Shown one piece after another: positions 1 through 8,566 of a stretch of 50,242 bases of DNA (within the stretch, counting starts at the first letter, position 1; every line of letters starts with the position of its first letter). The notes under the pieces are model-generated. The model saw only the letters and a list, made by a program, of their open reading frames with translations. It was not told the origin of the DNA and searched no databases. The stretch covers positions 1-50,242 of the forward strand of contig JACZUF010000022.1 of the NCBI GenBank assembly GCA_022573285.1. The letters run 5' to 3'. Source of the DNA: Chloroflexota bacterium (lineage in GTDB: Bacteria; Chloroflexota; Dehalococcoidia; Lucifugimonadales; UBA3495). The translations under genes were made by a program, and so were the position numbers.

Positions 1-869
1 ATGGTCTCCAGGTCGATGGCCCCACCCTCCCGGACCCGTTGCGGGTCGCTGCTCTGGACCTCTTGCATCACCTCGCAGGTGCGCTGGACGACCCTCATGA
101 TGCCCGTCTCGCCGACGAACATGTGGTGGGCCTCCTCGGTGAGCATGAACTGGCAGGTACGGGCCAGGGGGTCGAAGCCCGACTCGGCCAGGGCGGCCAG
201 TTGGAATTTTCCGTCCCGGTCGGTGAAATAGGTGAACATCAGATAGGAAAGCCAGTTGGGAGTTGGTTCGTTGAACGCCTCCAGTATCCGGGGCTTGTCG
301 GCGTCCCCCGAATGACGCTCCAACAGCATCTCGGCCTCTTCCCGGCCGTCCCGGCCGAAGTAGGCGTGGAGCAGGTAGACCATGGCCCACAGATGGCGGC
401 CCTCCTCGACGTTGATCTGGAACAGGTTGCGCAGGTCGTAGAGGGAGGGACAGGTCAGACCTAGGTGGCGCTGCTGCTCCACCGAGGCCGGCTCGGTGTC
501 TCCCTGGGTTACGATCAGGCGGCGCAGCGGGGCGCGGTACTCTCCGGGCACGTCCTGCCAGACGGGTTCACCGCGGTGGTCGCCAAATGATATCTTGCGG
601 TCCAGGCCGGGCTTGGCCAGGAAGATGCCCCAGCGGTATTCCGGCATCTTGACGTAGCCGAAGTTGGCCCAGCCGTCGCTCTCGACGCTGATGGCCGTGC
701 GTAGATATACGTCGAATCTGGTGCTGCCGTCGGGCCCCAGTTCCTGCCACCATTTGATGTAGTTGGGCTGCCAGGACTCCAACGCCCGTCGCAGACGCCG
801 GTTCCCGGCCAGGCCCACGTTATTGGGGATGCGCTCTGAATAGTCGATGTTGGAATGTTCTATTGTCAT
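1..869 (-). CDS. boxB: Benzoyl-CoA 2,3-epoxidase oxygenase component BoxB, 3' end cut by the window edge
   Basis: The reading frame opens at the ATG at 867-869 and stays open for 289 codons to the left edge; the family is about 470 residues, so roughly the last 40% is missing. BoxB is the di-iron oxygenase that, with the reductase BoxA, converts benzoyl-CoA to its 2,3-epoxide in aerobic benzoate degradation. The frame shows the family's iron-ligand regions: EEGRHLWAMVYLLHAYFG near residue 153 and LTEEAHHMFVGETG near residue 242, with FNEPTPNWLSYLMFTYFTD between them. It lies 32 nt downstream of boxC on the same strand, so the two are probably co-transcribed. BoxA is not in the visible sequence and could lie to the left. 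Identification is from recognised family sequence. Confidence 0.93.
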   Translation of the reverse strand, partial: MTIEHSNIDYSERIPNNVGLAGNRRLRRALESWQPNYIKWWQELGPDGSTRFDVYLRTAISVESDGWANFGYVKMPEYRWGIFLAKPGLDRKISFGDHRGEPVWQDVPGEYRAPLRRLIVTQGDTEPASVEQQRHLGLTCPSLYDLRNLFQINVEEGRHLWAMVYLLHAYFGRDGREEAEMLLERHSGDADKPRILEAFNEPTPNWLSYLMFTYFTDRDGKFQLAALAESGFDPLARTCQFMLTEEAHHMFVGETGIMRVVQRTCEVMQEVQSSDPQRVREGGAIDLET

Positions 870-901
870 GCCATTGCCATTCCTAAACGCGGGGTCATCT
901 C

Positions 902-2602
902 TTATACCCGGCCCTTGTCGAATTGGGCCTTGGCGCCGGTGCCGTATAGCTGCAGGGCCCCCTGGTCGCCGGAGGCGTTGGGACGCTGGAATATCCAGTT
1001 CTGCCAGGCGCTCAGTCGGCCGAAGATCTTGCTCTCCATAGTCTCCGGCCCACCGAACCTAAGGCTGGCCTCCATCCCGGTCAAGGCGTCGGGTGAGAAA
1101 CTGGCCCGCTCTTCCAGGGCCAACCGCACCTCGTCCTCCCAGTCTAGGTCGTCGGGGATGAACGTGACCAGCCCCAATTCAAGGGCGGCTTGCGCGTCCA
1201 GGCCGGCGCCGGTGTTTTCTCGCACGGCGTCGACCGCGTCGGGCTGACCCAAGAACCGGCCCTCCAGCCGGGTGAGGCCGTTGACCATCGGCAGCGGGCC
1301 GAAGTTCATACCGGTGGGCCGGACCGCCGCCGGGACATCGGACGAGTCCGGGTCGTCCTCGAAGGTCCCTTCCAACATGTAGCAGCGGTCGGCGGCCAGT
1401 GCCAACTCCAGCAGGGTCCCAGTGAAGCAACTCCCCGGCTCGATCAGCGTAACCAGCGACCGTGAGCTCACATCCAGGCGTTTCAGCGTGCGCTTCAGGT
1501 AAAGGGTTATCTCCCTCACCAGCCAGTCGGACGCATTGTCCAACAGAATGTTGTCGTAAGCCGCCACGAGGCTGCTGTCGCCGTGGGTGCGGAACACCCA
1601 GGTCCCGGCCTCGCTCTCGTTCAGCCTCAGGTGCAGTATGGCGTCGTCCAACTCCCGGGCCAGGGCCAGCGGCCAGAACGAGTCGCCGGCGGCGTGGATG
1701 GCCGAGACATCGGCCGGAGGGGCCTCGGAGGGGCCTTTGACCAGGATGTTGGCCACGCCCAGCTTCCGGTCCAGGTCGATCTGGATGTTTTTGTAACGGA
1801 GCTGGTCTCGACCCATCTTGCGCTTTAATGGCGTGAACTTGATTCCCTGGGCGCTAACCGGCCGATCGGACCTCTGGGCAATTTCTGACGCCTTCGCGGC
1901 GACGGCCTGGCTGAAGTTGGAGCGGGGCGCCAGTTCGTCGACCAGCCGCCATTCCAGGGCCCGGCTGCCACGGATTCCTTCCAAGGTGGTGCAGAGAAAG
2001 TCAGCGTGGTCGTGGCGCACCTTGCGTTTGTCCACCAAGCGGGTCAGGCCGCCGGTGCCGGGCAACACCGCCAACATGGGCAACTCGGGGAGGGAGACCG
2101 TGCTGGAGCCGTCGTCAATCAGCAGGATGTGCTCGCAGGCCAGGGCCAGTTCGTAGCCGCCGCCCGCGGCAGGGCCGTTGATGGCGCAGATATAGGTCTG
2201 GCCCGAGTTCGCCGAGGCGTCTTCCATGGCGTTCCGGGTCTCGTTGGTGAACTTGCAGAAATTCACCTTGAACCCGTGGCCCGACTGGCCCAGCATCTTG
2301 ATGTTGGCCCCGGCGCAGAACACCCGGTCCTTGGCTGAGGTAATCACCACCGCGCCGACCTCCGGGTGCTCGAACCGCAGGCGCTGCACGGCGTCGTAGA
2401 GTTCGATGTCCACGCCCAGGTCGTAGGAATTGAGCTTGAGCTCATAGCCGGGAATCAGGGGCTGGTCTTCTTGGACGTCCAGGCTCAACCGCGCCACCCG
2501 GCCTTCGATGCTCAGCCGCCAGTGTTTGTACTGGTCCGGGCTGGTGGCGAAGTCCACCAAGAAGCCGGTCTGTTGACCCGGCGCGGTGCCTGTGTCAGCC
2601 AT
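902..2602 (-). CDS. boxC: Benzoyl-CoA-dihydrodiol lyase BoxC
   Basis: This 566-residue protein belongs to the crotonase superfamily and matches BoxC (about 550 residues), which opens the ring of the 2,3-epoxybenzoyl-CoA made by BoxAB and releases formate. The N-terminal crotonase domain carries VITSAKDRVFCAGANIKML and the oxyanion-hole segment INGPAAGGGYELALACEHI; a second, diverged crotonase-like half follows from about residue 290 (HLRLNESEAGTWVFRTHGD). The open frame extends upstream to 3685, but that part is antisense to an LLM gene. The ATG at 2602 (MADTGTAPG) is the sensible start. boxB follows after 32 nt. Together they indicate aerobic benzoyl-CoA degradation by the box route. Confidence 0.93.
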   Translation of the reverse strand: MADTGTAPGQQTGFLVDFATSPDQYKHWRLSIEGRVARLSLDVQEDQPLIPGYELKLNSYDLGVDIELYDAVQRLRFEHPEVGAVVITSAKDRVFCAGANIKMLGQSGHGFKVNFCKFTNETRNAMEDASANSGQTYICAINGPAAGGGYELALACEHILLIDDGSSTVSLPELPMLAVLPGTGGLTRLVDKRKVRHDHADFLCTTLEGIRGSRALEWRLVDELAPRSNFSQAVAAKASEIAQRSDRPVSAQGIKFTPLKRKMGRDQLRYKNIQIDLDRKLGVANILVKGPSEAPPADVSAIHAAGDSFWPLALARELDDAILHLRLNESEAGTWVFRTHGDSSLVAAYDNILLDNASDWLVREITLYLKRTLKRLDVSSRSLVTLIEPGSCFTGTLLELALAADRCYMLEGTFEDDPDSSDVPAAVRPTGMNFGPLPMVNGLTRLEGRFLGQPDAVDAVRENTGAGLDAQAALELGLVTFIPDDLDWEDEVRLALEERASFSPDALTGMEASLRFGGPETMESKIFGRLSAWQNWIFQRPNASGDQGALQLYGTGAKAQFDKGRV

Positions 2603-2634
2603 GTCGTTGGGTCCGTTTCGGAACGATTTGGTCA

Positions 2635-2643
2635 ATCTTATCA
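2635..2643 (-). promoter_or_regulatory. Candidate extended -10 promoter for boxCB
   Basis: On the minus strand these bases read TGATAAGAT, an extended -10 (TGn plus TAAGAT) ending 32 nt before the boxC ATG. No good -35 box is evident, which is common for extended -10 promoters. The prediction rests on the motif and its position in the divergent intergenic stretch between boxC and the LLM gene. Confidence 0.35.
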
Positions 2644-2764
2644 GAATGGGCGCGGTCCGGACGGCGTTGACAGCTGTGGAGGCCGCAAATACACTTCCCG
2701 GAGACTGGCCTCGCTCGGTTTTAGCGGGCCAGGTTGGCGATCCGGAGGAAGAGGTGGCGCAGCC

Positions 2765-3721
2765 ATGAAATACGGATTTACCATCCCAGGAAGCGGGCCG
2801 CTTTCGGCGCCCGAGTCCATGAGGGCTTTGGTCCGCCGGGGTGAGGACCTGGGGTTCGACACAGTGGTCTGTCCCGACCACATCGTCTTCCCCAAGGACA
2901 TCTCCTCGCCATATCCCTACAACGAGCAGGCGGTCCACCCCGGCACCGTCGGCGGGGCCTGCCTTGACCAGCTTACGGTGCTGGCCTTCATCGCGGGCCA
3001 GACCACCACCCTGCGCCTGGGCACCAGCGTGATGATAGTTCCCCACCGCAACCCCATCGTCGCCGCCAAAGCCCTGGCCACCCTGGACGTGCTGTCCAAT
3101 GGGCGGGTGACCCTGGGTGTCGGCGCCGGCTGGCTGCGGGAGGAGTTTGAGGCCCTGGACCTGCCTTCCTTCGACGAAAGGGGGGCGGTCACCGACGAAT
3201 ACATCCGGGCCTTTATCGAGCTTTGGACGTCGGACAACCCGTCCTTTAAGGGCAAGTACGTCAATTTCTCCAACATCCATTTCCTGCCCAAGCCGGTCCA
3301 GAAGCCCCACATCCCCATCTGGGTGGGAGGCGAGAGCAACCGGGCCATCAGGCGGGCCGCCCGCATGGGCAACGCCTGGCATCCCCTTGGGACCAACCCC
3401 AACTTTCCGCTGGGGACGCCAGAGCTGCTCAAGGCGTCCATGGACCGGCTGGCGGCCCGCACCGAACGCGAGGGACGAGACCCCAAGGACGTGGAGGTTG
3501 CGTTCCGGGTGTCCACCTTCGATATCACCGATGGCGATACCGGAGTCCCGTTTGCCGGCCCCGCGGAGAAGGTGGCCGAGGACATCCGTACCTACGAGGC
3601 CTTGGGCGTCACCAACCTGATCTTCGATTTCGGCGGCGTGGCCAGTTCCAGGGCCGGCGACCCCAGCGAAATAATCGCCATGCAAGAGGCCCTGGCACTA
3701 CAGGTCTGGCCCAAGGTCTAG
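2765..3721 (+). CDS. LLM class F420-dependent oxidoreductase
   Basis: The 318-residue protein is a luciferase-like TIM-barrel flavin/F420 oxidoreductase. Typical segments are MKYGFTIPGSG at the N-terminus, LGTSVMIVPHRNPIVAAKALATLD near residue 85, GRVTLGVGAGWLREEFEALD near 112, and KPHIPIWVGGESNRAIRRAARMG near 180. The frame is open further upstream, but the ATG at 2765 follows GGAGGAAGAGGTG and gives a family-typical start. It is divergent from boxCB and faces the hydratase gene. Its substrate cannot be read from sequence; it could be an accessory oxygenase or reductase of the aromatic pathway. It is one of six LLM genes in the window. Confidence 0.85.
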   Translation: MKYGFTIPGSGPLSAPESMRALVRRGEDLGFDTVVCPDHIVFPKDISSPYPYNEQAVHPGTVGGACLDQLTVLAFIAGQTTTLRLGTSVMIVPHRNPIVAAKALATLDVLSNGRVTLGVGAGWLREEFEALDLPSFDERGAVTDEYIRAFIELWTSDNPSFKGKYVNFSNIHFLPKPVQKPHIPIWVGGESNRAIRRAARMGNAWHPLGTNPNFPLGTPELLKASMDRLAARTEREGRDPKDVEVAFRVSTFDITDGDTGVPFAGPAEKVAEDIRTYEALGVTNLIFDFGGVASSRAGDPSEIIAMQEALALQVWPKV

Positions 3722-3791
3722 GGGCGATCTTTCTTTGGCGGATTGCGTTTCTAGCCTTCGTCCTTCCGGCGAAGGCCGGTATCCAGCCTGT

Positions 3792-4571
3792 TCAGCGCGA
3801 CTTGTAAACCGGGTCCCGTTTCTCCCGGAAGGCGTTCATCGCTTCGTCGTGGTCGGGGGAGGCGATGGCGATGGATTGGCGGTGGAGGTACTCCTCGAAG
3901 AACTGGCCGTGGGGCAGGTCCTGATAGGCCGAGAGCATCAGCTTGGTCTGCCGGGCGCCCTCGGAACTGATGGCCAGGTACCGCTGGGTGAGGGTCTCAA
4001 CCTCCCGGTCGAAGTCCTGTGGCTTGACGGCGTAGTCCACCAGCCCGATGCGCAGCGCTTCCAGCCCGTCCACGTTCTCGCCGGAGAGCGCCATGCGCTT
4101 GGCCCGGCCCAGGCCGATGTAGCGGGGCAGACGGTAGGTGCCCAGTCCGGGAATGAACCCCTCCTTGGCCGCCGGCAGCCCTAGGACGGCGTCCTCGGTG
4201 GCGATGCGTATATCGCAGGCCAGGGGGAGTTGCAGGCCGCCGCCAAGAGCAAATCCCTGGATGGCGCAGACGACCAGCTTGTCGGCCAATTCCAACAGAC
4301 GCAGGGCCTGGTCCCACTGGTAGAAGTAATCGTGGGGGGTCTGCTCCGCCGCCAGTTCCTTGAGGTCGATGCCGGTGCAGAAGGCGCGGCCGTTGCCCCG
4401 GATCAGCACGGCCCTGGCGTGGGGGTCGTCGTGGATGGCCTGGGCCGCCTGGCGCAGGTCCAGCGTGCTCTGGTAGTTGACGGCGTTCAGGACCTCAGGC
4501 CGGTCCAGCGTCAGGCGGATGAGGTCGCCGTCCGCCTCGTATTTCATCGTTTCAAGTTCCATCGTTCCCAT
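3792..4571 (-). CDS. Enoyl-CoA hydratase/isomerase family protein
   Basis: A 259-residue crotonase. The first oxyanion segment is AFCTGIDLKEL (about residue 67), the second is ALGGGLQLPLACDIRIA (about 107), and the catalytic-glutamate region is LPAAKEGFIPGLGTYRLPR (about 130). The start at 4571 is chosen because GGAGGGAG lies 6 nt upstream; the frame runs further but overlaps the ligase gene. It lies 28 nt downstream of the PaaK-type ligase on the same strand, so the pair likely forms an operon. It probably hydrates an unsaturated acyl-CoA formed downstream of ring cleavage, although the exact substrate cannot be assigned. Confidence 0.85.
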   Translation of the reverse strand: MGTMELETMKYEADGDLIRLTLDRPEVLNAVNYQSTLDLRQAAQAIHDDPHARAVLIRGNGRAFCTGIDLKELAAEQTPHDYFYQWDQALRLLELADKLVVCAIQGFALGGGLQLPLACDIRIATEDAVLGLPAAKEGFIPGLGTYRLPRYIGLGRAKRMALSGENVDGLEALRIGLVDYAVKPQDFDREVETLTQRYLAISSEGARQTKLMLSAYQDLPHGQFFEEYLHRQSIAIASPDHDEAMNAFREKRDPVYKSR

Positions 4572-4599
4572 CGGTCTCCCTCCGATCGGCGGCGTTTGG

Positions 4600-5886
4600 C
4601 TAGATGCGTCGGTTGTCGATGACCCGTACCGCCTTGCCCTCGCTGCGGGCGATCTCCCCGGGGCCAAGTATCCTGACGGTGCAGCCGATGCCTAGGGAGT
4701 CTCGCAGGTTGGATTTCAGGCTGCGCTCCAGTTCACCGTGCTGACTGGGGTCGCTCGCCGACTCCACGCGGACCTCCAGGCCGTCGGTGTGGTCGGCGCC
4801 TCTTTCCACCACCAATTGATAGTGGGGCTCCACCTGTCCCAGGTCCAGAAGCACCGCCTCGATCTGAGAGGGGAACACGTTTATGCCCCGGATGATCAGC
4901 ATATCGTCGTTGCGGCCAAGGACCTTCTCCATCCGGACCGTGGTGCGGCCGCAGGGGCAGCCGCCGGGCAGGAGCCGGGCCAGGTCGTGGGTGCGGTAGC
5001 GGATCAGGGGCAGGGCCTCCTTGGTGACGCAGGTGAAGACCAACTCTCCGGACTCGCCCAATGGCAACGGCTCCAAGGTGTCGGGGTCGATGATCTCGGG
5101 GATGAAGTGGTCCTCGGCGATGTGCATCCCCGTTTTGTGGACACACTCCATGGCCACCGCCGGCCCGATGACCTCGGAGAGGCCGTAGATGTCTAGGGCG
5201 GCGATTCCCAGGCGGGACTCGATCTCGGCGCGCATCTGCTCCGACCAGGGCTCCGCGCCGAAGATGCCCACCCGAAGCGGCCCCGACTTCAGGTCAAACC
5301 CCGCCTCGGCCGCACCCTCCGCCAGCACCAGGGCGTAGGAAGGGGTGGCGCAAAGCACCGTCGTGCCGAAATCTTGAAGCAGCATGACCTGCCGCGCGGT
5401 GTTGCCGGAGGAGGTGGGCACCACGGCCGCTCCCAGTTTTTCCGCGCCGTAGTGCAGGCCCAGCCCGCCGGTGAACAAGCCGTATCCGTAGGCGTTCTGG
5501 ACGATGTCATCCTTGGTCACACCGGCCAAGGTGAGGGCCCGGGCTGTCAGCCCGGCCCACATCTCGATGTCGTTGGCCGTATAGCCGACCACCGTGGGCT
5601 TGCCGGTCGTGCCGCTGGAGGCGTGGATGCGGACCACATCGGCCATGGCTACGGCGAAGAGACCGAAGGGGTAGTTGTCCCTCAGGTCCTGTTTCGAGGT
5701 GAACGGCAGGCGGGTCAGGTCGGCGAGAGACTGGATGCTGCCAGGCTCGACGCCAACAAGCCGTTCCCGGTAGAAGGGGACGTGAGATTTAACGAGTCCA
5801 AGGCGTTCCCGCAGCCGCTCCACTTGGAGCCGCTCCATATCCTCACGGGAGATGGTCTCGACGGGGTCCCAGACGGCTGACTGCAC
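4600..5886 (-). CDS. paaK: Phenylacetate-CoA ligase family protein (aryl-CoA ligase)
   Basis: A 428-residue adenylate-forming ligase of the PaaK type (family length about 430-440). It has the AMP/ATP loop HASSGTTGKPTVVGYT near residue 88, FGAEPWSEQMRAEI near 215, the AMP-binding IYGLSEVIGPAVAMEC near 235, the hinge IRYRTHDLARLL near 300, and the C-terminal lid with GRNDDMLIIRGINVFPSQIE. It activates an aromatic acid to its CoA thioester. Next to boxCB the substrate may be benzoate rather than phenylacetate, which is an inference from context. The hydratase follows after 28 nt. Confidence 0.88.
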   Translation of the reverse strand: MQSAVWDPVETISREDMERLQVERLRERLGLVKSHVPFYRERLVGVEPGSIQSLADLTRLPFTSKQDLRDNYPFGLFAVAMADVVRIHASSGTTGKPTVVGYTANDIEMWAGLTARALTLAGVTKDDIVQNAYGYGLFTGGLGLHYGAEKLGAAVVPTSSGNTARQVMLLQDFGTTVLCATPSYALVLAEGAAEAGFDLKSGPLRVGIFGAEPWSEQMRAEIESRLGIAALDIYGLSEVIGPAVAMECVHKTGMHIAEDHFIPEIIDPDTLEPLPLGESGELVFTCVTKEALPLIRYRTHDLARLLPGGCPCGRTTVRMEKVLGRNDDMLIIRGINVFPSQIEAVLLDLGQVEPHYQLVVERGADHTDGLEVRVESASDPSQHGELERSLKSNLRDSLGIGCTVRILGPGEIARSEGKAVRVIDNRRI

Positions 5887-5923
5887 CGCGCCTCCTGAGG
5901 CTGGTTGGACGATTGTTCGGTTC

Positions 5924-5953
5924 AGTATATCGGCGAAGGCGCGGGGCGGGCAA
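5924..5953 (-). promoter_or_regulatory. Candidate sigma-70 promoter for the paaK-hydratase operon
   Basis: On the minus strand a -35 box TTGCCC (5948-5953) and a -10 box TATACT (5924-5929) are separated by 18 nt. The -10 ends 37 nt before the ligase ATG, giving a leader of about 30 nt. The boxes are close to consensus. The prediction is from sequence alone. Confidence 0.5.
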
Positions 5954-6029
5954 ACCTAGAATCAACCCCCGTTTGACCGGCCCCCCAACGGCGCATACAA
6001 TTGGCCCACTTGTTTGGAGGTGGCGCCGG

Positions 6030-6542
6030 GTGCCCGTTTCGGTCAAGAATTCCGAGATCCTTTTCGCGGCGCTGAAGTCGGTGGGCATCAGCCTGATATC
6101 CGCTCTGCCCGAGACCTGGCTGGTCCACCTGATGCAGATGGCCGATGACGACCCGGAAATGACCCTGATCCGGCTCAACAAGGAAGAGGAAGGTGTGGGA
6201 ATCTCGGCCGGCGCCCACCTCGCCGGGCGGAAGTCGGCCATGCTGATGCAGAACCACGGCCTGCTCACCTCGGTGAACGGGATCGTCTCCGTGGCCCAAC
6301 TCTACCGCATTCCCCTGCTGATGGTCATCAGCTACCGGGGCGAGATGGGCGAAAAGGACCCCTGGCAGACCGAGGGAGGCCTCGTTACCGAACCGCTGCT
6401 ACAGTCTCTGGGAATCGTTTACCGGAAGCTTTCCGACCCGGCCACCGTGGCCCACGAAGTGCGGCAGGCCCAGACCCTGGCCGAGAGCTCGCTGCGTCCC
6501 GTGGCCTTGTTGCTCACCCGGGACCTGATGTGGGAGGAGTGA
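6030..6542 (+). CDS. ThDP enzyme, pyrimidine-binding (alpha, ComD-like) subunit
   Basis: The 170-residue protein resembles the alpha subunit of sulfopyruvate decarboxylase and phosphonopyruvate decarboxylase N-terminal domains. Family-typical pieces are ISALPETWLVHLMQ, LIRLNKEEEGVGISAGAHLAG with the ThDP-activating glutamate, and LMQNHGLLTSVNGIVSVAQLYRIPLLMV. The GTG at 6030 is chosen as start because TTGGAGGTGG lies 8 nt upstream. Its TGA stop overlaps the ATG of the next gene by one base, so it makes a heteromeric enzyme with that product. The substrate is a 2-oxo acid, but which one is not shown; coenzyme M synthesis is unlikely in this setting. Confidence 0.75.
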   Translation: MPVSVKNSEILFAALKSVGISLISALPETWLVHLMQMADDDPEMTLIRLNKEEEGVGISAGAHLAGRKSAMLMQNHGLLTSVNGIVSVAQLYRIPLLMVISYRGEMGEKDPWQTEGGLVTEPLLQSLGIVYRKLSDPATVAHEVRQAQTLAESSLRPVALLLTRDLMWEE

Positions 6543-7114
6543 TGCTGCGGGCGGAGGCGCTGAAGGCGGTCTATCCCCGGCTGAAGGAGCAGGTGGTGGT
6601 GACCATCATGGGCGCGGTGGCGGTGGAGCTGTACAACTTGGGCCACCAGCCCAACTTCTTCTACTTGGAACACGGCATGGGCCTGGCGTCGTCCATGGGC
6701 CTGGGGCTGGCGGTGTCCCTGCCCAAAGAGAAGGTCACGGTGCTGGACGGTGACGGCTCGGTGCTGATGAACCTGGGAACGCTGAGCACCCTGGCCCGCT
6801 ACCGGCCGCCCAACTTGACCCATTGGATCTTCGACAACGAGAGCCTGCTGTCCGTCGGCGGGTTCCCCACGGCCACCGGCACGGGCACCGACCTGGCCGG
6901 CATCGCCGAGAAAGCCGGAGCGGAGCACGTGGTCCGGGCCGACACCGTTGAGGCCGCCGAACAGGCTTTCGCCGAGGCCTCGGAGCGGGAGGGCCTGTCG
7001 GTGATCGTCTCCAAGGTCGAGGCGGTGGGGCCGCCGTCCTTCGCCATGGACATCAGCCTACTTGAGAACCGGTTCCAGTTCGCCCGGCACCTGCAGGGGC
7101 TCACGGGCGGGTAG
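6542..7114 (+). CDS. ThDP enzyme, diphosphate-binding (beta, ComE-like) subunit
   Basis: A 190-residue C-terminal ThDP domain. It carries the ThDP motif, beginning with VLDGDGSVLMNLGTLSTLA around residue 68 and closing with the asparagine of WIFDNESLLSVGG about 28 residues later, plus FYLEHGMGLASSMGLGLAVS, typical of sulfopyruvate/phosphonopyruvate decarboxylase beta domains. The ATG overlaps the TGA of the alpha gene (TGATG), implying translational coupling. Together the two genes form one split decarboxylase of unknown substrate. Confidence 0.75.
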   Translation: MLRAEALKAVYPRLKEQVVVTIMGAVAVELYNLGHQPNFFYLEHGMGLASSMGLGLAVSLPKEKVTVLDGDGSVLMNLGTLSTLARYRPPNLTHWIFDNESLLSVGGFPTATGTGTDLAGIAEKAGAEHVVRADTVEAAEQAFAEASEREGLSVIVSKVEAVGPPSFAMDISLLENRFQFARHLQGLTGG

Positions 7115-7663
7115 GCGCTGGCTGTGAGGAGGCTCTCTGGGATTCCGGCGCAGGCCGGAATGACCGTGGCGAAACGATTGGCATGAGCGATGCCGACGGA
7201 TTTAAGGGGAGCTGTCGGGGTAGATATCAGTCAGGTCACCCCGAAATTTACGGTGACGCCAAAGGCGTCCGTAGGGGCAGGTTTCCAACCTGCCCTTTTT
7301 CCATGCCACGGCGGTTGTCAAAACGAATGGGCTACCAGGGAGGAAGCTCAGCCTGGAAGTTCCGGTCGGCCCACCAGCGTCTTGGCTGACACGAACTTGG
7401 TTTACGAGTGTGAGGGCGGGTTGCAAACCCGCCCCTACGAAGCGGTACATTCTGGCCTTCGCCGGAACGACGAATTTTCTTCGCGTACCCCACCCAACAT
7501 TAATCGGCCATCCACGCTGTCCCCGTCTTTCCGGCGGAAGCCGGAATCCAGGCAACCGGCTCTAAAGAATCCAACCTATAGGGCGCACCGTCGAAAACGT
7601 TCTGGGATGCGCTTCCCGGCGTTGGTTGAGCCCAACGGCGTCGAGCAAGCGTTGGCCTGGGGG
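7115..7663. repeat. Gene-free gap with several palindromic intergenic repeats
   Basis: No credible gene is seen. The stretch holds short hairpin repeats: a GATTCCGGCGCAGGCCGGAA unit at about 7140-7159, a GTAGGGGCAGGTTTCC unit with its inverted partner at 7271-7296, a GGCGGGTTGCAAACCCGCCC unit at 7415-7434 followed by CTACG, and a TTTCCGGCGGAAGCCGGAAT unit near 7530. The first and last belong to a CCGGCnnnnGCCGG family seen again near 3760, 23900, 27715 and 27873. Open frames across this stretch consist largely of repeats and are not genes. Confidence 0.6.
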
Positions 7664-8560
7664 TTACATGCTGCGTTGTTTGGGGTCCAGACGTTCCCTC
7701 AGCCAGTCGCCGGAGAGGTTGAACGCCAAGACCACCAGCATTATCGCCACCCCCGGCGCCGTGGTGACCCACCAGGCGGTGGAAACGTACTCCCGGCCGT
7801 CCGCCAACATGGAGCCCCAGGCCGGAGTGGGGGGCGGGATACCGGCGCCCAGGAAGCTTAACGAGGCCTCGACTATGATGACCCATCCCACTTGGAGCGT
7901 TAGCAGGACTATAAGAGTTGGCATCACGTTGGGCAAAAGATGCCGGAACATGATCCGCAGATCGGATGCTCCGGAGACTCTGGCCCGGGCGATAAAGTCC
8001 CGCTGCATCAAGCCCAGGACTTCCCCCCGGATGACACGGGCATAACGGGCCCAAAGCACCAAGGTTATCGCCACGATGACATTCATCATGCTGGGGCCCA
8101 GCACCATCACCAGCAGAATGGCGAACAGGATCAACGGAAAGGCTAAAGTGATATCGGCCAACCGCATCAGGAGCGTATCGATTTTCCCGCCGTAAAATCC
8201 GGCTGTCAGCCCAATCATCGTCCCGAAGCCACCACCGACAGCCAATGCTAATGCGGAGATGATGATGGAGACCCGGGCCCCGTATATGACCCTGGTGAGT
8301 ATGTCGCGGCCCAGCGGGTCGGTCCCTAATGGATGAGAAAGAGAGCCTCCATCCTGCCAGAACGGGGGGATCAAGCGGTTCGGCAGACTAACTTTATAGG
8401 CGTCGTGGAAGGTAATGAGGTCTGCCAGAATGGCGGACAGAATAAACACGGCGATGATGAACAGCGGAATGAGCGGCGCTCCCCTCAGGGCTTCACGCAC
8501 CTTGGGCCAAGGAGCAACCTTTACCGCCTGTATCGCCGCTTTTTCTACTGCTTGGGCCAT
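7664..8560 (-). CDS. ABC transporter permease, DppC/OppC type
   Basis: A 298-residue inner-membrane permease. It has an N-terminal transmembrane segment (LIPLFIIAVFILSAILADLI), the periplasmic motif GTDPLGRDILTRVIYGARVS typical of the OppC/DppC/NikC group, four to five further hydrophobic segments, and the EAA loop GASDLRIMFRHLLPNVMP that contacts the ATPase. It follows the OppB-type permease by 6 nt. The complex imports peptides, nickel or other small solutes; the cargo is not evident. Confidence 0.88.
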   Translation of the reverse strand: MAQAVEKAAIQAVKVAPWPKVREALRGAPLIPLFIIAVFILSAILADLITFHDAYKVSLPNRLIPPFWQDGGSLSHPLGTDPLGRDILTRVIYGARVSIIISALALAVGGGFGTMIGLTAGFYGGKIDTLLMRLADITLAFPLILFAILLVMVLGPSMMNVIVAITLVLWARYARVIRGEVLGLMQRDFIARARVSGASDLRIMFRHLLPNVMPTLIVLLTLQVGWVIIVEASLSFLGAGIPPPTPAWGSMLADGREYVSTAWWVTTAPGVAIMLVVLAFNLSGDWLRERLDPKQRSM

Positions 8561-8566
8561 GTCTTC

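Noticed and set aside
2366-2764. Upstream extension of the first LLM gene
   Set aside because: It is antisense to boxC; the ATG at 2765 has a ribosome-binding site and family-typical N-terminus.
2603-3685. N-terminal extension of boxC over more than 350 codons
   Set aside because: It runs antisense through the LLM gene and gives no family-like sequence; the ATG at 2602 gives the normal BoxC length.
7190-7861. A 223-codon open frame in the repeat-filled gap
   Set aside because: It is made largely of palindromic repeats and antisense of the OppC-type permease.
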